64,000 nt of DNA from Zobellella maritima (lineage in GTDB: Bacteria > Pseudomonadota > Gammaproteobacteria > Enterobacterales > Aeromonadaceae), in the NCBI RefSeq assembly GCF_003075035.1, contig NZ_QCZE01000001.1, forward strand, positions 990,602-1,054,601, written 5' to 3'. Below the pieces are notes generated by a model, which was given only the letters and a program-made list of their open reading frames with translations, made no database searches and had not been told where the DNA came from. Every line of letters begins with the position of its first letter. Position 1 is the stretch's first letter. Of this stretch, positions 27,085 to 36,899 are shown piece by piece. Both the position numbers and the translations under genes were made by a program.

Positions 27085-27243
27085 TTATGATGGTTATCGA
27101 CGCTCGGTTCAGCAAGCGGTGTCGGCCTGGCTATCGGCTGGAAGCCCATCATCCTCAGACCGCTTTTATAGTGGGCTTGAGAGAATAAATCTGCTTGGTT
27201 TGAGGTGCTCCATCATCAGTATCCTCATCCTCATGGATCACGA

Positions 27244-28008
27244 CTACACCATGATCTTGCCGACCATGCCATCCAGCCTGGCTTTTACCGCCTCCCACTG
27301 GGGCATGACCTGCTTCAGAAACCGGTAGAAACGCTCGCTGTGGTTGTGCTCGGCGATATGGCAAAGCTCGTGCAGTATCACATAGTCGATGCAATCTCGG
27401 GGCGCTTTTACCAAGTGGGGGTTCAGGGTCAGGCGGCCCTGAGGGGAGCAGCTACCCCATTGGGTTTGCATGGTGAGAATACGAATGGGCGGACGGCCTG
27501 TTACCCATAATGTCTGATCCAGCATGGCGTCCAGCCTGCGGGCAAATACATCCCTGGCTTTGTGCCGATACCAGTCATTAAGCAAGGCTTGCACCCTGTC
27601 GGCACTTTTCTGGCGCACCGACACCTCCAGGCTGCCACGCAGCAGCTTTACCTGCTGCTTGTCGTCCCGGGCTTCAATCACCTTCAGCTGATACTGCTTG
27701 CCCAGGTAGTAATGACTTTCACCACTGATATAGCGGCGCGGGGTCACATGCTCCTGCTGAGCGCGAAATTCTCTGAGCTGCTGATAAATCCAGCGGGCCC
27801 GTTTTTTCACCGCCTGCAATACGTCTTCATCGCTGGCATGAAGGGGCGCCTGCACCTGCACCCGGCAATCCGGCTGCACCTTGATCAATACCCGATCCAC
27901 CTTGCTCTGACGGTGGCTGCGTTCAAAACAAATCCGCTCGTCACCATAATAGAAGCACAGGGTGCCAGGCATGGATGACGGGTCGGGCAGAGTAATGGCA
28001 ACACTCAT
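27244..28008 (-). CDS. YgjP-like (DUF45) zinc metallopeptidase
   Basis: A 254-residue protein with the YgjP/SprT-like metallopeptidase core: TMQTQWGSCSPQGRLTLNP, then the zinc site HELCHIAEHNHSERFY (HExxH with a third His). Such genes commonly ride with hsdR in type I restriction loci; their role there is not settled. It starts four bases after the hsdR stop (ATG 28008) or at an overlapping GTG (28023), and so is the last gene of the restriction train. Confidence 0.85.
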   Translation of the reverse strand: MSVAITLPDPSSMPGTLCFYYGDERICFERSHRQSKVDRVLIKVQPDCRVQVQAPLHASDEDVLQAVKKRARWIYQQLREFRAQQEHVTPRRYISGESHYYLGKQYQLKVIEARDDKQQVKLLRGSLEVSVRQKSADRVQALLNDWYRHKARDVFARRLDAMLDQTLWVTGRPPIRILTMQTQWGSCSPQGRLTLNPHLVKAPRDCIDYVILHELCHIAEHNHSERFYRFLKQVMPQWEAVKARLDGMVGKIMV

Positions 28009-28012
28009 CGTC

Positions 28013-31000
28013 TTAAACGCCACTTAAGCCCACGCGGGTGATTTGCACCACGGATTCAACGATATTCTTGGCCTGGTTCATACCACCCCCAATAGCTTTG
28101 CATTCCTTGAACATCAGCGGTAACAGCTGCTTGCGGATTTCCGCCTCGATATTCTGCGGATTGATGGAGTTTTCCGCCACGGCGGCACTCACGGTGTCAT
28201 CCAGGGTAAATGCCAGCTTGACCCATTTGTCCTGTACCTGCTCGTCTATCAGGGTGAACACCTCGGGCAGATGCTGCTTGAACAAGCCGAAATAGGCCTG
28301 GGCATGAGGGTGACCGGCAAAGGCGTTGGGTAATTCATCCAGATGGCGCTTTTTCACCTGCTGTTCGAACTCATGGAACAAAAGGTACTGCTTGAGCGGG
28401 TGATCGAACAGCTTTTCTGCTTCTTCGATGGCTTGCAGCAGCAGTTTGGAAAAGGCTTCCTGGGCGTAAGGGTCATCACGCAGCTCCTGTTCAATCATGC
28501 GGGTAACCCGGGTTTTGATGATGTCGGTTTCGTTGCGGGTCTTGTCCTCGTTCCATTGCTCCGGCTGCTGCTGGCCCATTTTACCCACTTCGTAGGCGCC
28601 CTGGGCGTCTTTCACCTCAACCCCGACCACATGCTTGTTCAGCAGTTTTTTCACTTCATCCGCATAGGTGTCGTAATCAATGCTTTCACCGGCATCCTGT
28701 TTCACCAGTTGCCGCAGACTGGACAGCTGCTTGACGGTTTCCTTGTAATGGCGACGGTCATCCTCGCTGAAGCTGCTGTCTTCAAAGAAGCAGGCGGATT
28801 GCAGCGCAACTTTAAGGCTGCTGGCAAACTCGCTCAGCGCCTCGTAAAAGTCTTCCCGCCGCTTCAGGTTTACATCCACCAACTCCTTATTGCCACCGGC
28901 TGAGGGCTTCCCATCACGGGCTTCCAGTCGTGGCACCAGCACCTGGCGCAATTGCTCGATGTCGTTCTTGTTTTTCACATCACTAAAAATCGCCCACAGG
29001 GTGCGGTAGAGCAGCGGCAGCCGTTTGTATTCGGTGCTCATCTGGTTATAGAGACCGGCGATATCATCGATGTCGTAACCGCCCTGGGTACGGGAAGCCA
29101 GATCCTGATATTTACCAATGGTGGTATCCAGCTCGGCCAGAATGCCGCGATAGTCGATCAGCAAACCAAATTGCTTGTCGGGGTGCAGCCGGTTGACCCT
29201 TGCAATCGCCTGGATCAGGTTGTGCTCTTTCAGCGGCTTGTCGATATAAAGCACGGTGTTTTTGGGCTCATCAAACCCGGTGAGCAGCTTGTCCACCACA
29301 ATCAGCAGCTTGAGCGATGCATCCTTGTCGAACCGCTCGATAACGGCCTTGGTGTAGGCTTGCTCATCCTGATTGCCCACGTTGTCCTTCCACCATTTCG
29401 CCACTTCGGGCATGGCGGAATCGTCCACGGCAGTATTGCCCTCACGGGTATCGGGCGCACTGATCACCACGGCACTGTCAAACAGCCCGGCTTCATCCAG
29501 ATACTGCTTGTACTTGATGGCCGAGGCCTTGCTGTCACAGGCCAGCTGACCCTTTAGGCCTTCAACGATGTTGTTGTCGAAGTGGGTGGCGATATCCAGC
29601 GCAATCAGCCGAATGCGGTCATCGGCGCTGTAGACCTGGCCTTTTTTGGCGAACTTGCGCTTGAGATCGGCTTTCTGCTCGTCGGTCAGCCCTGCGGTGA
29701 TGCGGTCGAACCAGCTGTCGATGGCCCGCTCATTAACTTCCAGATCCGGAATTCGCTCTTCATACAGCAGCGGGGTCACCGCTTTATCTTCCACCGCCCG
29801 CTGCATGGTGTAGGCATGCACTATGGGGCCGAACTTGTTGGTGGTTTTGTCGTCCTGCAACAGAGGCGTGCCGGTAAAGGCCACAAAGGCGGCTCTGGGC
29901 AGCGCCTGGCGCATGCGAATATGGTTTTCGCCGCCCTGGCTGCGGTGGCCTTCGTCGATCAGCACGATCATATCGGCACTGTCGTTATGGCATTCCGGGT
30001 ATTGGGTAGCACTGTTGAACTTCTGGATCAGCGAGAAAATAATCCGTTCTGTTCCCTGACCGATTTGCTCGGCCAGTCGCTTGCCCGAGGTGGCCATGGC
30101 GGCGGCCTTGTCTTTCTTGCCAGCCAGCTCACCACCGGAGGCAAAGGTATTGCTGAGCTGGGTTTCCAGGTCGACCCGGTCGGTGACCACCACGATGCGG
30201 CATGCCTTGAGGCTGTCGTGCAAGATCATGGCCTTGCTCAAAAACACCATGGTGAACGACTTGCCGGAGCCGGTGGTGTGCCAGATCACCCCACCTTCAC
30301 GGTTATCGGCCGGGCCCCGAGTATTGATACGCTCAATCAGCCGCTTGATGCCGAATACCTGCTGATAACGAGCCACGATCTTGCCGGCTTTCTTGTCGGA
30401 CAGGCTAAAAAGGCGAGTCATTTCCAGCAGCCGGGCAGGTGTCAGCAGGCTTACCAGCAGCTTGTCCTGGCCGGTAATGGCCAGCTCGCCACCCGCTACC
30501 AGGCTTTGATACCAGTCCAGATCCTTCGCCGGGCGATGCCCGAACAGGTTAGCCAGTTGCGCCGGGCTCAGCTTCCTGTTCTTGATGGCCAGCATCTCGG
30601 GTTCGGAAATATCTTCCTCCCGCCAGGCGGCCCAAAAGCGGTCAGGGGTGTTACAGGTGCCGTAGCGGCCTTCGTTGCCGTTGATGGACAGCAATAACTG
30701 GCTGTAGGCGAACAGGTGCGGAATTTCATCCGGTCGCTGGTTGCGCATGCTCTGGGAAATGCCTTCATCGATGGTTGGGCCTTTATTGGCATGGCCATCG
30801 GGCCGCTTGGCCTCGATCACCACCAGGGGAATGCCATTCACGAAGCAGACGATATCCGGGCGGCGCGACTCAACACCGCCGGAACGGGTAACGGTAAACT
30901 CTTCGGTAAAATGAAACCGGTTATTGGCCGGGTTGTGCCAGTCGATCAGCGCCACGGTCGGGTTGGCTTTTTTGCCATCCACAAACTCGGTGACCGAAAT

Positions 31001-31312
31001 GCCATAGAGCAAATGGTTGTACAGCCGCTCGTTGGCCAGCAGTAGGCCTTCATTCAAAGCCGGGCTGCATACCTCGGCAATCAGCTTGTCCAGCGCCTTG
31101 TCGGACAAGGCATGCTCGGTACCGGCAAAGGTAAAACGGCGCTTTTCAAGTGCTTCGCGCAGCACACCACGCAGCACCACTTGATCCTGTTTACCACCAC
31201 GGGCGGCCAGGGCCTGTTCGGGCGAGAGAAAAGACCAGCCCAGGTTGGTTAACAACGTCAGCGCCGGGAGCTTGGCACTGTATTCTTCCTGAAATTTTGG
31301 GGTGTGCTTCAT
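28013..31312 (-). CDS. hsdR: type I restriction enzyme, R subunit
   Basis: The motor-nuclease subunit, 1099 residues from the ATG at 31312. The N-terminal PD-(D/E)xK nuclease has RPDIV (D153) and VIEAKRP (E167, K169). The SF2 translocase has Walker A TTGSGKS (346-352), motif II DEGH, FTGTP and LLTGFDEP. The C-terminal helical region should dock on HsdM2S. The gene is separated from hsdM/hsdS by the Septu and McrBC pairs. The frame is open to 31393 but the extra 27 residues look non-coding. Confidence 0.95.
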   Translation of the reverse strand: MKHTPKFQEEYSAKLPALTLLTNLGWSFLSPEQALAARGGKQDQVVLRGVLREALEKRRFTFAGTEHALSDKALDKLIAEVCSPALNEGLLLANERLYNHLLYGISVTEFVDGKKANPTVALIDWHNPANNRFHFTEEFTVTRSGGVESRRPDIVCFVNGIPLVVIEAKRPDGHANKGPTIDEGISQSMRNQRPDEIPHLFAYSQLLLSINGNEGRYGTCNTPDRFWAAWREEDISEPEMLAIKNRKLSPAQLANLFGHRPAKDLDWYQSLVAGGELAITGQDKLLVSLLTPARLLEMTRLFSLSDKKAGKIVARYQQVFGIKRLIERINTRGPADNREGGVIWHTTGSGKSFTMVFLSKAMILHDSLKACRIVVVTDRVDLETQLSNTFASGGELAGKKDKAAAMATSGKRLAEQIGQGTERIIFSLIQKFNSATQYPECHNDSADMIVLIDEGHRSQGGENHIRMRQALPRAAFVAFTGTPLLQDDKTTNKFGPIVHAYTMQRAVEDKAVTPLLYEERIPDLEVNERAIDSWFDRITAGLTDEQKADLKRKFAKKGQVYSADDRIRLIALDIATHFDNNIVEGLKGQLACDSKASAIKYKQYLDEAGLFDSAVVISAPDTREGNTAVDDSAMPEVAKWWKDNVGNQDEQAYTKAVIERFDKDASLKLLIVVDKLLTGFDEPKNTVLYIDKPLKEHNLIQAIARVNRLHPDKQFGLLIDYRGILAELDTTIGKYQDLASRTQGGYDIDDIAGLYNQMSTEYKRLPLLYRTLWAIFSDVKNKNDIEQLRQVLVPRLEARDGKPSAGGNKELVDVNLKRREDFYEALSEFASSLKVALQSACFFEDSSFSEDDRRHYKETVKQLSSLRQLVKQDAGESIDYDTYADEVKKLLNKHVVGVEVKDAQGAYEVGKMGQQQPEQWNEDKTRNETDIIKTRVTRMIEQELRDDPYAQEAFSKLLLQAIEEAEKLFDHPLKQYLLFHEFEQQVKKRHLDELPNAFAGHPHAQAYFGLFKQHLPEVFTLIDEQVQDKWVKLAFTLDDTVSAAVAENSINPQNIEAEIRKQLLPLMFKECKAIGGGMNQAKNIVESVVQITRVGLSGV

Positions 31313-31420
31313 TCTTATTGTTATTCCCTGTGCTCTCAGCCGGGCTGTAGCCGCTGCTGGGTGATGGCTACCGGTCATCGCCGGGTAGCTCATTGGTTTG
31401 GTTCGTGCTCAGGCTTTAAT

Positions 31421-32788
31421 TCAGGCACGAAGTTGATGAACATTACTCTGGTAATCCGGGTCTGACTGACTTGTGCAAAAGGAAGTGGCAGGCTTATTGA
31501 AACAGCCAAAAGCACGTTGCCAGTCACCATCTGCCAGTTTACCGGTAAACAAATCCAGCGGCACACACCAGAGCGAAAGCTGCCCGTCAAAATGAAATAC
31601 CGGCAAAGGCTGGTCGAAATCGCGGTGAGCGGGGTAAATCAGCATCAACTGTCCTTTGCCATCCAGATATTTGTGACCATAGGCGAACATCTGGTAGAGA
31701 TCGGCCTGCCTGATGCCATATTTATGCTCGGTAGTTGCCAGCTTCTGGTTAAGCAACTTCCATTTTGCATCCAGTACAAAGCGAGTGCCTTGATGTTCAA
31801 TCAGAAAGTCCGGTTTGAGCACAAACCAGTTTTGCGGCTCGTTAGCAGAGTGGGGGGCATGGCTCAGTAAATAGCGCCTGCTGGCCTGTGGCGTAAGCCG
31901 GGCACCGGGCTGTAGCTGTTGTCGCAGGCAGCGGGAAAGGTAATGCTCAAACAGCTGCTCCATGGGGAAGAGTAAGGCAATGCCCTTGTGCTCGCCCTTC
32001 TGAAAATCAGGATTGAGCTGTTCCAATATCAGCCGACACCAGGGTTTGATGTCTGCGTAGCTCCGCATCATCTTGCCGCTATGCCAGCGATCAAACTGGC
32101 GCAAGGGCTGGCGTATTGGCGCTATGTCGGCCAGTTGCTGGCTGAGTGTATTGGCCAGCCGCCAGTTTTCACTGTTTTTGGTCAGCCTGAAGACGATATC
32201 CAGTGCTGTCTTGAGCAGCCGGTTCTCCAGCCGATCGGGGCTGAACTCCGCATGGCGCACATGAAAATGGGCTGCCTTGTCCGGCATCTGGCGGAGCTGC
32301 TGGTTTATATCCAGTTGACCCCGGATAAAACGGCATTGCTCTTCCACATTCCGGTAGTCGAAGCGCAGCCCCCGGCGCACCAGCTCGGCCACTTCATGTA
32401 AAAACTGGCCGATTACCCATTCGTGCAAGGGAGTCTGTGAGCGCATCAATTCGGCGCTGCCGGCTTCTCTATGCTTCACGTCCAGTGCAGAGCGCAACAT
32501 GCGGTGTAAAAGATGCCGTAATTTTTCCGGCCCTTCGGGGGGAGCATGTTCTGTTTTGGGCAGTATCTCGATGGCCTCGCCATGAGGGCTTTGCAGATAG
32601 CCCACATGGCTGCATAGCTTGAGCTGCCTTTTGCCTTCAACACTGAGCAGATCGGCACGACCCTTCCAGCCTTGCTGCAATTCAAGCAGCCAGTCAAAAG
32701 TGGCCGGTGACACTATGCCGAGATCCATACTGGCTTCCCGGCGAGTGTCACAGGTCAGGGTGGCATACTCACGGACCTGAATGGTCAT
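31421..32788 (-). CDS. mcrC: McrC-type nuclease subunit of a McrBC system
   Basis: A 455-residue PF10117-type protein, partner nuclease of McrB in modification-dependent restriction. An N-terminal helical/beta region (VREYATLTCD, SHVGYLQSPHGEAIEILPK) is followed by a PD-(D/E)xK site, KPDFLIE...RFVLDAKWK. The start overlaps the mcrB stop by ATGA, so the pair is translationally coupled. Confidence 0.93.
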   Translation of the reverse strand: MTIQVREYATLTCDTRREASMDLGIVSPATFDWLLELQQGWKGRADLLSVEGKRQLKLCSHVGYLQSPHGEAIEILPKTEHAPPEGPEKLRHLLHRMLRSALDVKHREAGSAELMRSQTPLHEWVIGQFLHEVAELVRRGLRFDYRNVEEQCRFIRGQLDINQQLRQMPDKAAHFHVRHAEFSPDRLENRLLKTALDIVFRLTKNSENWRLANTLSQQLADIAPIRQPLRQFDRWHSGKMMRSYADIKPWCRLILEQLNPDFQKGEHKGIALLFPMEQLFEHYLSRCLRQQLQPGARLTPQASRRYLLSHAPHSANEPQNWFVLKPDFLIEHQGTRFVLDAKWKLLNQKLATTEHKYGIRQADLYQMFAYGHKYLDGKGQLMLIYPAHRDFDQPLPVFHFDGQLSLWCVPLDLFTGKLADGDWQRAFGCFNKPATSFCTSQSDPDYQSNVHQLRA

Positions 32789-34803
32789 GCCACTATGCCC
32801 CGGTAAGCCTCGGCGTTGGTAAAGGCCGCTTTATTGAGCCGATGGCGTCTGTCCATCAGTTGCTCGGCAATATCCGCCGCAAACAGTTGCTGTAGGCTCG
32901 GCAGACGGTCTCTCAATGCCTCATCGGTAATGATAAAGCGATGATCCGGATGTTTGGCCGGATCATTGAGTACCCAACCGATACGCTGGTGATCATCAAA
33001 GAAGTACTCCTGAAGCAAGGGCACCAGCTTGTCTTTGAACAGAGCCGCCAGTGCCTGCTGCCGCTCGGATTCATCTTTGATATAAACCAGCGGCATAAAA
33101 TAGCTGTGGCCAATCAGGTGCTCTGCATCCAGTAACACCTCGATGCGCTGGTTGATTCTGGTCAGCATCTGCGCCAAATCCACACCAAAGACCGTTACAC
33201 CAGCCAGCAATTCGGGTTGCGGCAGCATCTCGTTAAAACTGAAACGGCGGCGCAGTGCCAGATCCAGCTGGGCCAATGATTTGTCGGCGGTATTCATGGT
33301 GCCGATCAGGTACACATTATCGGGCACCGAGAAGGGGGTCTTGGAGTAGGGCAGCACGGCGGTCTGGGCATCCTCGGCTCCCTTGCGCTTGCTGGGCTCC
33401 AGCAGGGTGATCAGCTCGCCGAAGATGCGGGAAATATTACCTCGGTTGATCTCGTCGATGATCAGCACATGGGGCTTGTGTTCGCTTTCCTGTTCCCGGG
33501 TTGGCGCCAGCAACTGCTCCAGCTTGGTGTGATCAACCGTGGTGGGCTTGAGCTCATACAAGGTCATCTGTGACAGTGACTTCAGGAACAGTCGTTCCTT
33601 GGGCAGGCTGGGCTGATACTGGCGTAGCCACTTCACGCGCCTCAGTTGCTGGTAACCGACCCGCTCATCGGTTTTAAGAAACTCGTAGTCGCCGGTGATT
33701 TCGGCGATGGCCCGAAACTTGTGATTGCCGTCGGAGACAATAATCAGGTCACCTTTGGTTATCAGATTCTTGAAGGCATGCACCGAGGTGAGGGTATAGT
33801 TGTTGTTTTCTATGGATTCCTGCTGCTTTTCCTCCAGCCGGTGTTTCACAGCCTCACGGCTGTGGCAGTCGCTAAAGTCGATATCATTGCCATAGCCAAG
33901 CAGCACATAGCCCTGGTTGATACATTCGTCGAAAATATAGTCTTCGTCCCCCTGAGTGTTACCAAGGGACATTTTCCAGATCCGCTTGCCGTGCAGAGTA
34001 ATGCTATCCGAGGTGGCGGCCTGAACCTTCACATCGGCGTTATCACACAGTTGCTTGAAAATGCCGTCGACGATTTCATAACGAAGGCCGCCGCTCTGTT
34101 CGTCGGTGGTGGCGCGGATCCCTTCGATAAAGTCTTCGTAAGAAAAACTCTGGTGAAAGGTGGTAAACATCACCCGTTGCTCGGCAACCAGCTGGTCATA
34201 CTTTTCCTTCACCGTCTGGCGAAGCTTGATGCCATCCAGCCTTTCACATGTGGTTTTAAACCATGCCGGCTCGGCAATGCTCACTGCCAGTGCGGTGGTG
34301 GCGTAGGTCTTGCCGGTGCCGGGAGGGCCGTAAAGGATCTGATTAAGAGGAGCCATGTGTTCACCTTCCATTGACTTTGATTGTGCAGAAGGGTCTTTTC
34401 CCAAAGACTCGGTCTTGATATGACTGCTGGTCGAATAGTGATCTGAAATGAATAACATAAAATCACGGAGAGATTGGGAGTTATCTACGGAAACAGCAAA
34501 ACCCATAGGCTCCTTGCTTTTCTCCGGTAATACAGGATACCCCTTCAGATTTGAGTGAAAATAACCATCCCAGTTAACCTTGATACCAGGGAGCAGCTTC
34601 AGGTTGTCCTTATACCTTTCGATAAAGGGGTGAACCACCAGAGGGTCCTTCAAAACCGGATTGTCATTCTCTCCTCTCTTCACATAGACATTGATGCCAC
34701 AGTCTTTGATGGTGTGGTAAAACATTCTTTTCGTACCAACCGTACCACCTGAGTGCGGATAGCCGAGTCTGTTTAGCTCACTGTGAAGCTCTAAAGAATT
34801 CAT
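32785..34803 (-). CDS. mcrB: McrB-type GTPase with inserted (EVE-like) domain
   Basis: A 672-residue AAA+ GTPase of a McrBC system. Walker A is GPPGTGKT (159-166), Walker B VLIIDE (446-451), and the McrB signature is MNTADKS (503-509). Residues about 1-150 form an unfamiliar N-terminal domain, probably DNA-recognising. Between the two Walker motifs lies an extra stretch of about 140 residues (265-400: WKMSLGN..., YVLLGYGNDIDF, KGDLIIVSDGNHKFRAIAEIT). It resembles an EVE/PUA-like modified-base reader. Domain naming is by eye. Confidence 0.88.
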   Translation of the reverse strand: MNSLELHSELNRLGYPHSGGTVGTKRMFYHTIKDCGINVYVKRGENDNPVLKDPLVVHPFIERYKDNLKLLPGIKVNWDGYFHSNLKGYPVLPEKSKEPMGFAVSVDNSQSLRDFMLFISDHYSTSSHIKTESLGKDPSAQSKSMEGEHMAPLNQILYGPPGTGKTYATTALAVSIAEPAWFKTTCERLDGIKLRQTVKEKYDQLVAEQRVMFTTFHQSFSYEDFIEGIRATTDEQSGGLRYEIVDGIFKQLCDNADVKVQAATSDSITLHGKRIWKMSLGNTQGDEDYIFDECINQGYVLLGYGNDIDFSDCHSREAVKHRLEEKQQESIENNNYTLTSVHAFKNLITKGDLIIVSDGNHKFRAIAEITGDYEFLKTDERVGYQQLRRVKWLRQYQPSLPKERLFLKSLSQMTLYELKPTTVDHTKLEQLLAPTREQESEHKPHVLIIDEINRGNISRIFGELITLLEPSKRKGAEDAQTAVLPYSKTPFSVPDNVYLIGTMNTADKSLAQLDLALRRRFSFNEMLPQPELLAGVTVFGVDLAQMLTRINQRIEVLLDAEHLIGHSYFMPLVYIKDESERQQALAALFKDKLVPLLQEYFFDDHQRIGWVLNDPAKHPDHRFIITDEALRDRLPSLQQLFAADIAEQLMDRRHRLNKAAFTNAEAYRGIVA

Positions 34804-34886
34804 AATACCTGTTACTGCTCTTTTTATCCCCGACGTTTACCGTCTAAAGCTGTTGTATCGTTTTTTTATTGTTGGATGATGAAATA

Positions 34887-35519
34887 TCAACCTCCCAGCC
34901 AGTCACTGAGCATATTGGCCACCACGGGGGCAAAGGGAGGCAGCTTGCCATCCTGTGGTTGGCTGATATCGTCAATCACCATGCGCAGTAGCGCTTCATC
35001 GTCCAGGATATCGTCGGGCTCGACACCTTTTTCCCACAGCAGGGCCTCGGAGAGGCGCTTGCGCTTTTCCACCAGTGCCTTGTTGCTGGCTTCGGTGTCG
35101 CCGAGGTTCAGTACCCGGATGCTTTCCCGCGCCCGTTCGGTCAGGCCTTCCACCCGGCCGCTGAGCTTGAAGCGCAGCTCGGTTTCGCATTCAAACATCA
35201 GCGGCGTGAGCGGCAGCGGCTGGGAGCCATGGGCAGCGTCGCACTGGCGGGGGCTGGTGCAACTGGCCACCAGATTGCTGAAATCCAGGCTGCGTTGTTT
35301 GGCCTGGTGCCGCGCTTCCACATGCTCATTCATGGTGTCGTTGTTCTCACCGGAGATGGGCTGGCAGCAATAGGCACACAGATAAAACTGCTCACTGGTA
35401 CAGGCCTCGCGTATGGCCTGGCGCTCCACCTCGCTGAGTCCGGCATAATTGCCTTTGGGATTAGCCCGTTTCCAGGCGGTGAGTTCCGGTGGCTCCGGGC
35501 CCTTGTCGATGTATCTCAT
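34887..35519 (-). CDS. ptuB: Septu HNH nuclease PtuB
   Basis: A 210-residue HNH endonuclease of the PtuB/TIGR02646 type. The family opening MRYIDKGPEPPEL is followed by a Cys-Cys HNH centre, CAYCCQPI...MNEHVEARH. In Septu defence PtuB forms a complex with the PtuA ATPase and cuts DNA or RNA on phage infection. Its ATG overlaps the ptuA stop (ATGA), so translation is coupled to ptuA, which matters because ptuA is frameshifted. Confidence 0.9.
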   Translation of the reverse strand: MRYIDKGPEPPELTAWKRANPKGNYAGLSEVERQAIREACTSEQFYLCAYCCQPISGENNDTMNEHVEARHQAKQRSLDFSNLVASCTSPRQCDAAHGSQPLPLTPLMFECETELRFKLSGRVEGLTERARESIRVLNLGDTEASNKALVEKRKRLSEALLWEKGVEPDDILDDEALLRMVIDDISQPQDGKLPPFAPVVANMLSDWLGG

Positions 35520-36888
35520 CGTTTGCTTCCGCTGCGCAGTTCCTGCTTGCGCAGCAGCAGGGCGGCGCGGGCCAGATCCAGGTGGTTCTCCGGCAGCTCG
35601 TTTTTCAGCTCGGCCAGCAGGCGGTGGGCCTGCTCAAACTGGCTGTCCTGAATAAAATCGAGCAGATCGTTAAGTCGCCGCTCTACCTCTGCATTGCGCA
35701 CATGGGTGTCCATCACCTCCAGCAGCACGCTGTTGGCATCCTGACCGTACTGGGACGGCACCTGCGACAATTCGGCATTATCCAGCGAGTAGACCAGCAC
35801 CTCTTTCACGTCGCTGATCACCAGTGGCGAGTGGGTGGTGAGCACAAACTGGCAGTTGGGAAAGGTGCTGGTGAGGCGCGAGATAATGCTGCGTTGCCAG
35901 CTGGGATGCAGGTGCATGTCCACCTCATCAATCAGCACCACGCCGTCTCCTGCCAGCGGATTTTCCAGCCCCGGGTTCATCATGGCCAGACGGCGGGCAA
36001 TATCACCCACCAGGGCCATCAGGGACTTTTCGCCCTGGGACAGTTGCAGCACATTGAGGGTTTCGCCGTCCTTGTCGATAGACATGTAAAGCCGGGGTTT
36101 GCGCCTGACCTGAAGGTTGCTGAAACCGGGCATAAAGTTGCTGATGGCGGTGCGTACCGCCATCAGCTGGCGATCACGGGAAGAGGCGCTCAGTTGTTGC
36201 AGTTTTTCCCACAGTTCGCTGTCTTTACCAACCGTTTCCAGCAATTTTCCCAGCATGTCGGCGGAAATGCCCGACTCGTTTTCGCTGTCTTCGCGCTCGC
36301 GGAACCATTCGAAAAAGCGCCGGAAATCCACCCCGCGATTGAGAGCGTTATCAAAACCGTCGAGCTGAAGAAAGGTATGCTTTTCCTTTATCTTGAGCGG
36401 AATATCCAGCACCACCCGCTCGACCGGATAGAAGGCGATCAGCGGCAGGCTGCCGTGTTCGTTGGCCGTCAGCACGCTGCGGTAGTGGTCGGCCAGCCGG
36501 GTGGCGTCCTGAAGCTGGCTGACAAATTGGCTTTTTTTCCCTTGTGGGTTCGGGCCAGGGTCCACTGATACAAGGCATCGCTTTCATCTGCACCTGGGTT
36601 GGCAGACTGGCCTTGGTCGTCGACCACCTCGATATCAATGGCCGCCGAGGTGGCGCCATTGAGGATCACCTCTTCGGGAATGGGGCTGCCGCTGCCTTTT
36701 TCGCTGCGCAGGCGGGCCACGAACCAGCTCAGTGAGGTGGCCAGCCCTTTTAGAATGGAGGTTTTACCCGCGCCATTGTTACCGATAAACACGGTCACAT
36801 TGGACTGCACCTGCGGGGTAGGGGCCAGGGGCACCTCCAGTGACCGGAACCGGCCCAGATGGCTAAGCCGGAACTGTTTGATTTCCAT
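35516..36888 (-). pseudogene. ptuA: Septu ATPase PtuA, interrupted by a one-base frameshift (possibly slippage-rescued)
   Basis: Two overlapping frames together make an SMC/ABC-like ATPase of about 457 residues. The first (from 36888) has Walker A GNNGAGKTS and ends in a false tail near 36469. The second (to 35516) has signature LSQGEKSL, Walker B GVVLIDEVDMHLHP and the H-loop TTHSP. They join at an A7 run (minus strand; 36532-36538 forward) read GGA AAA AAA GCC; a -1 shift there restores the protein. It may be a recent inactivation, an assembly error or programmed slippage. Confidence 0.8.
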
Positions 36889-36899
36889 GATATTACCCT

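Noticed and set aside
29582-30697. 371-codon plus-strand ORF
   Set aside because: Antisense to the hsdR motor domain, which carries all helicase motifs; the translation resembles no protein.
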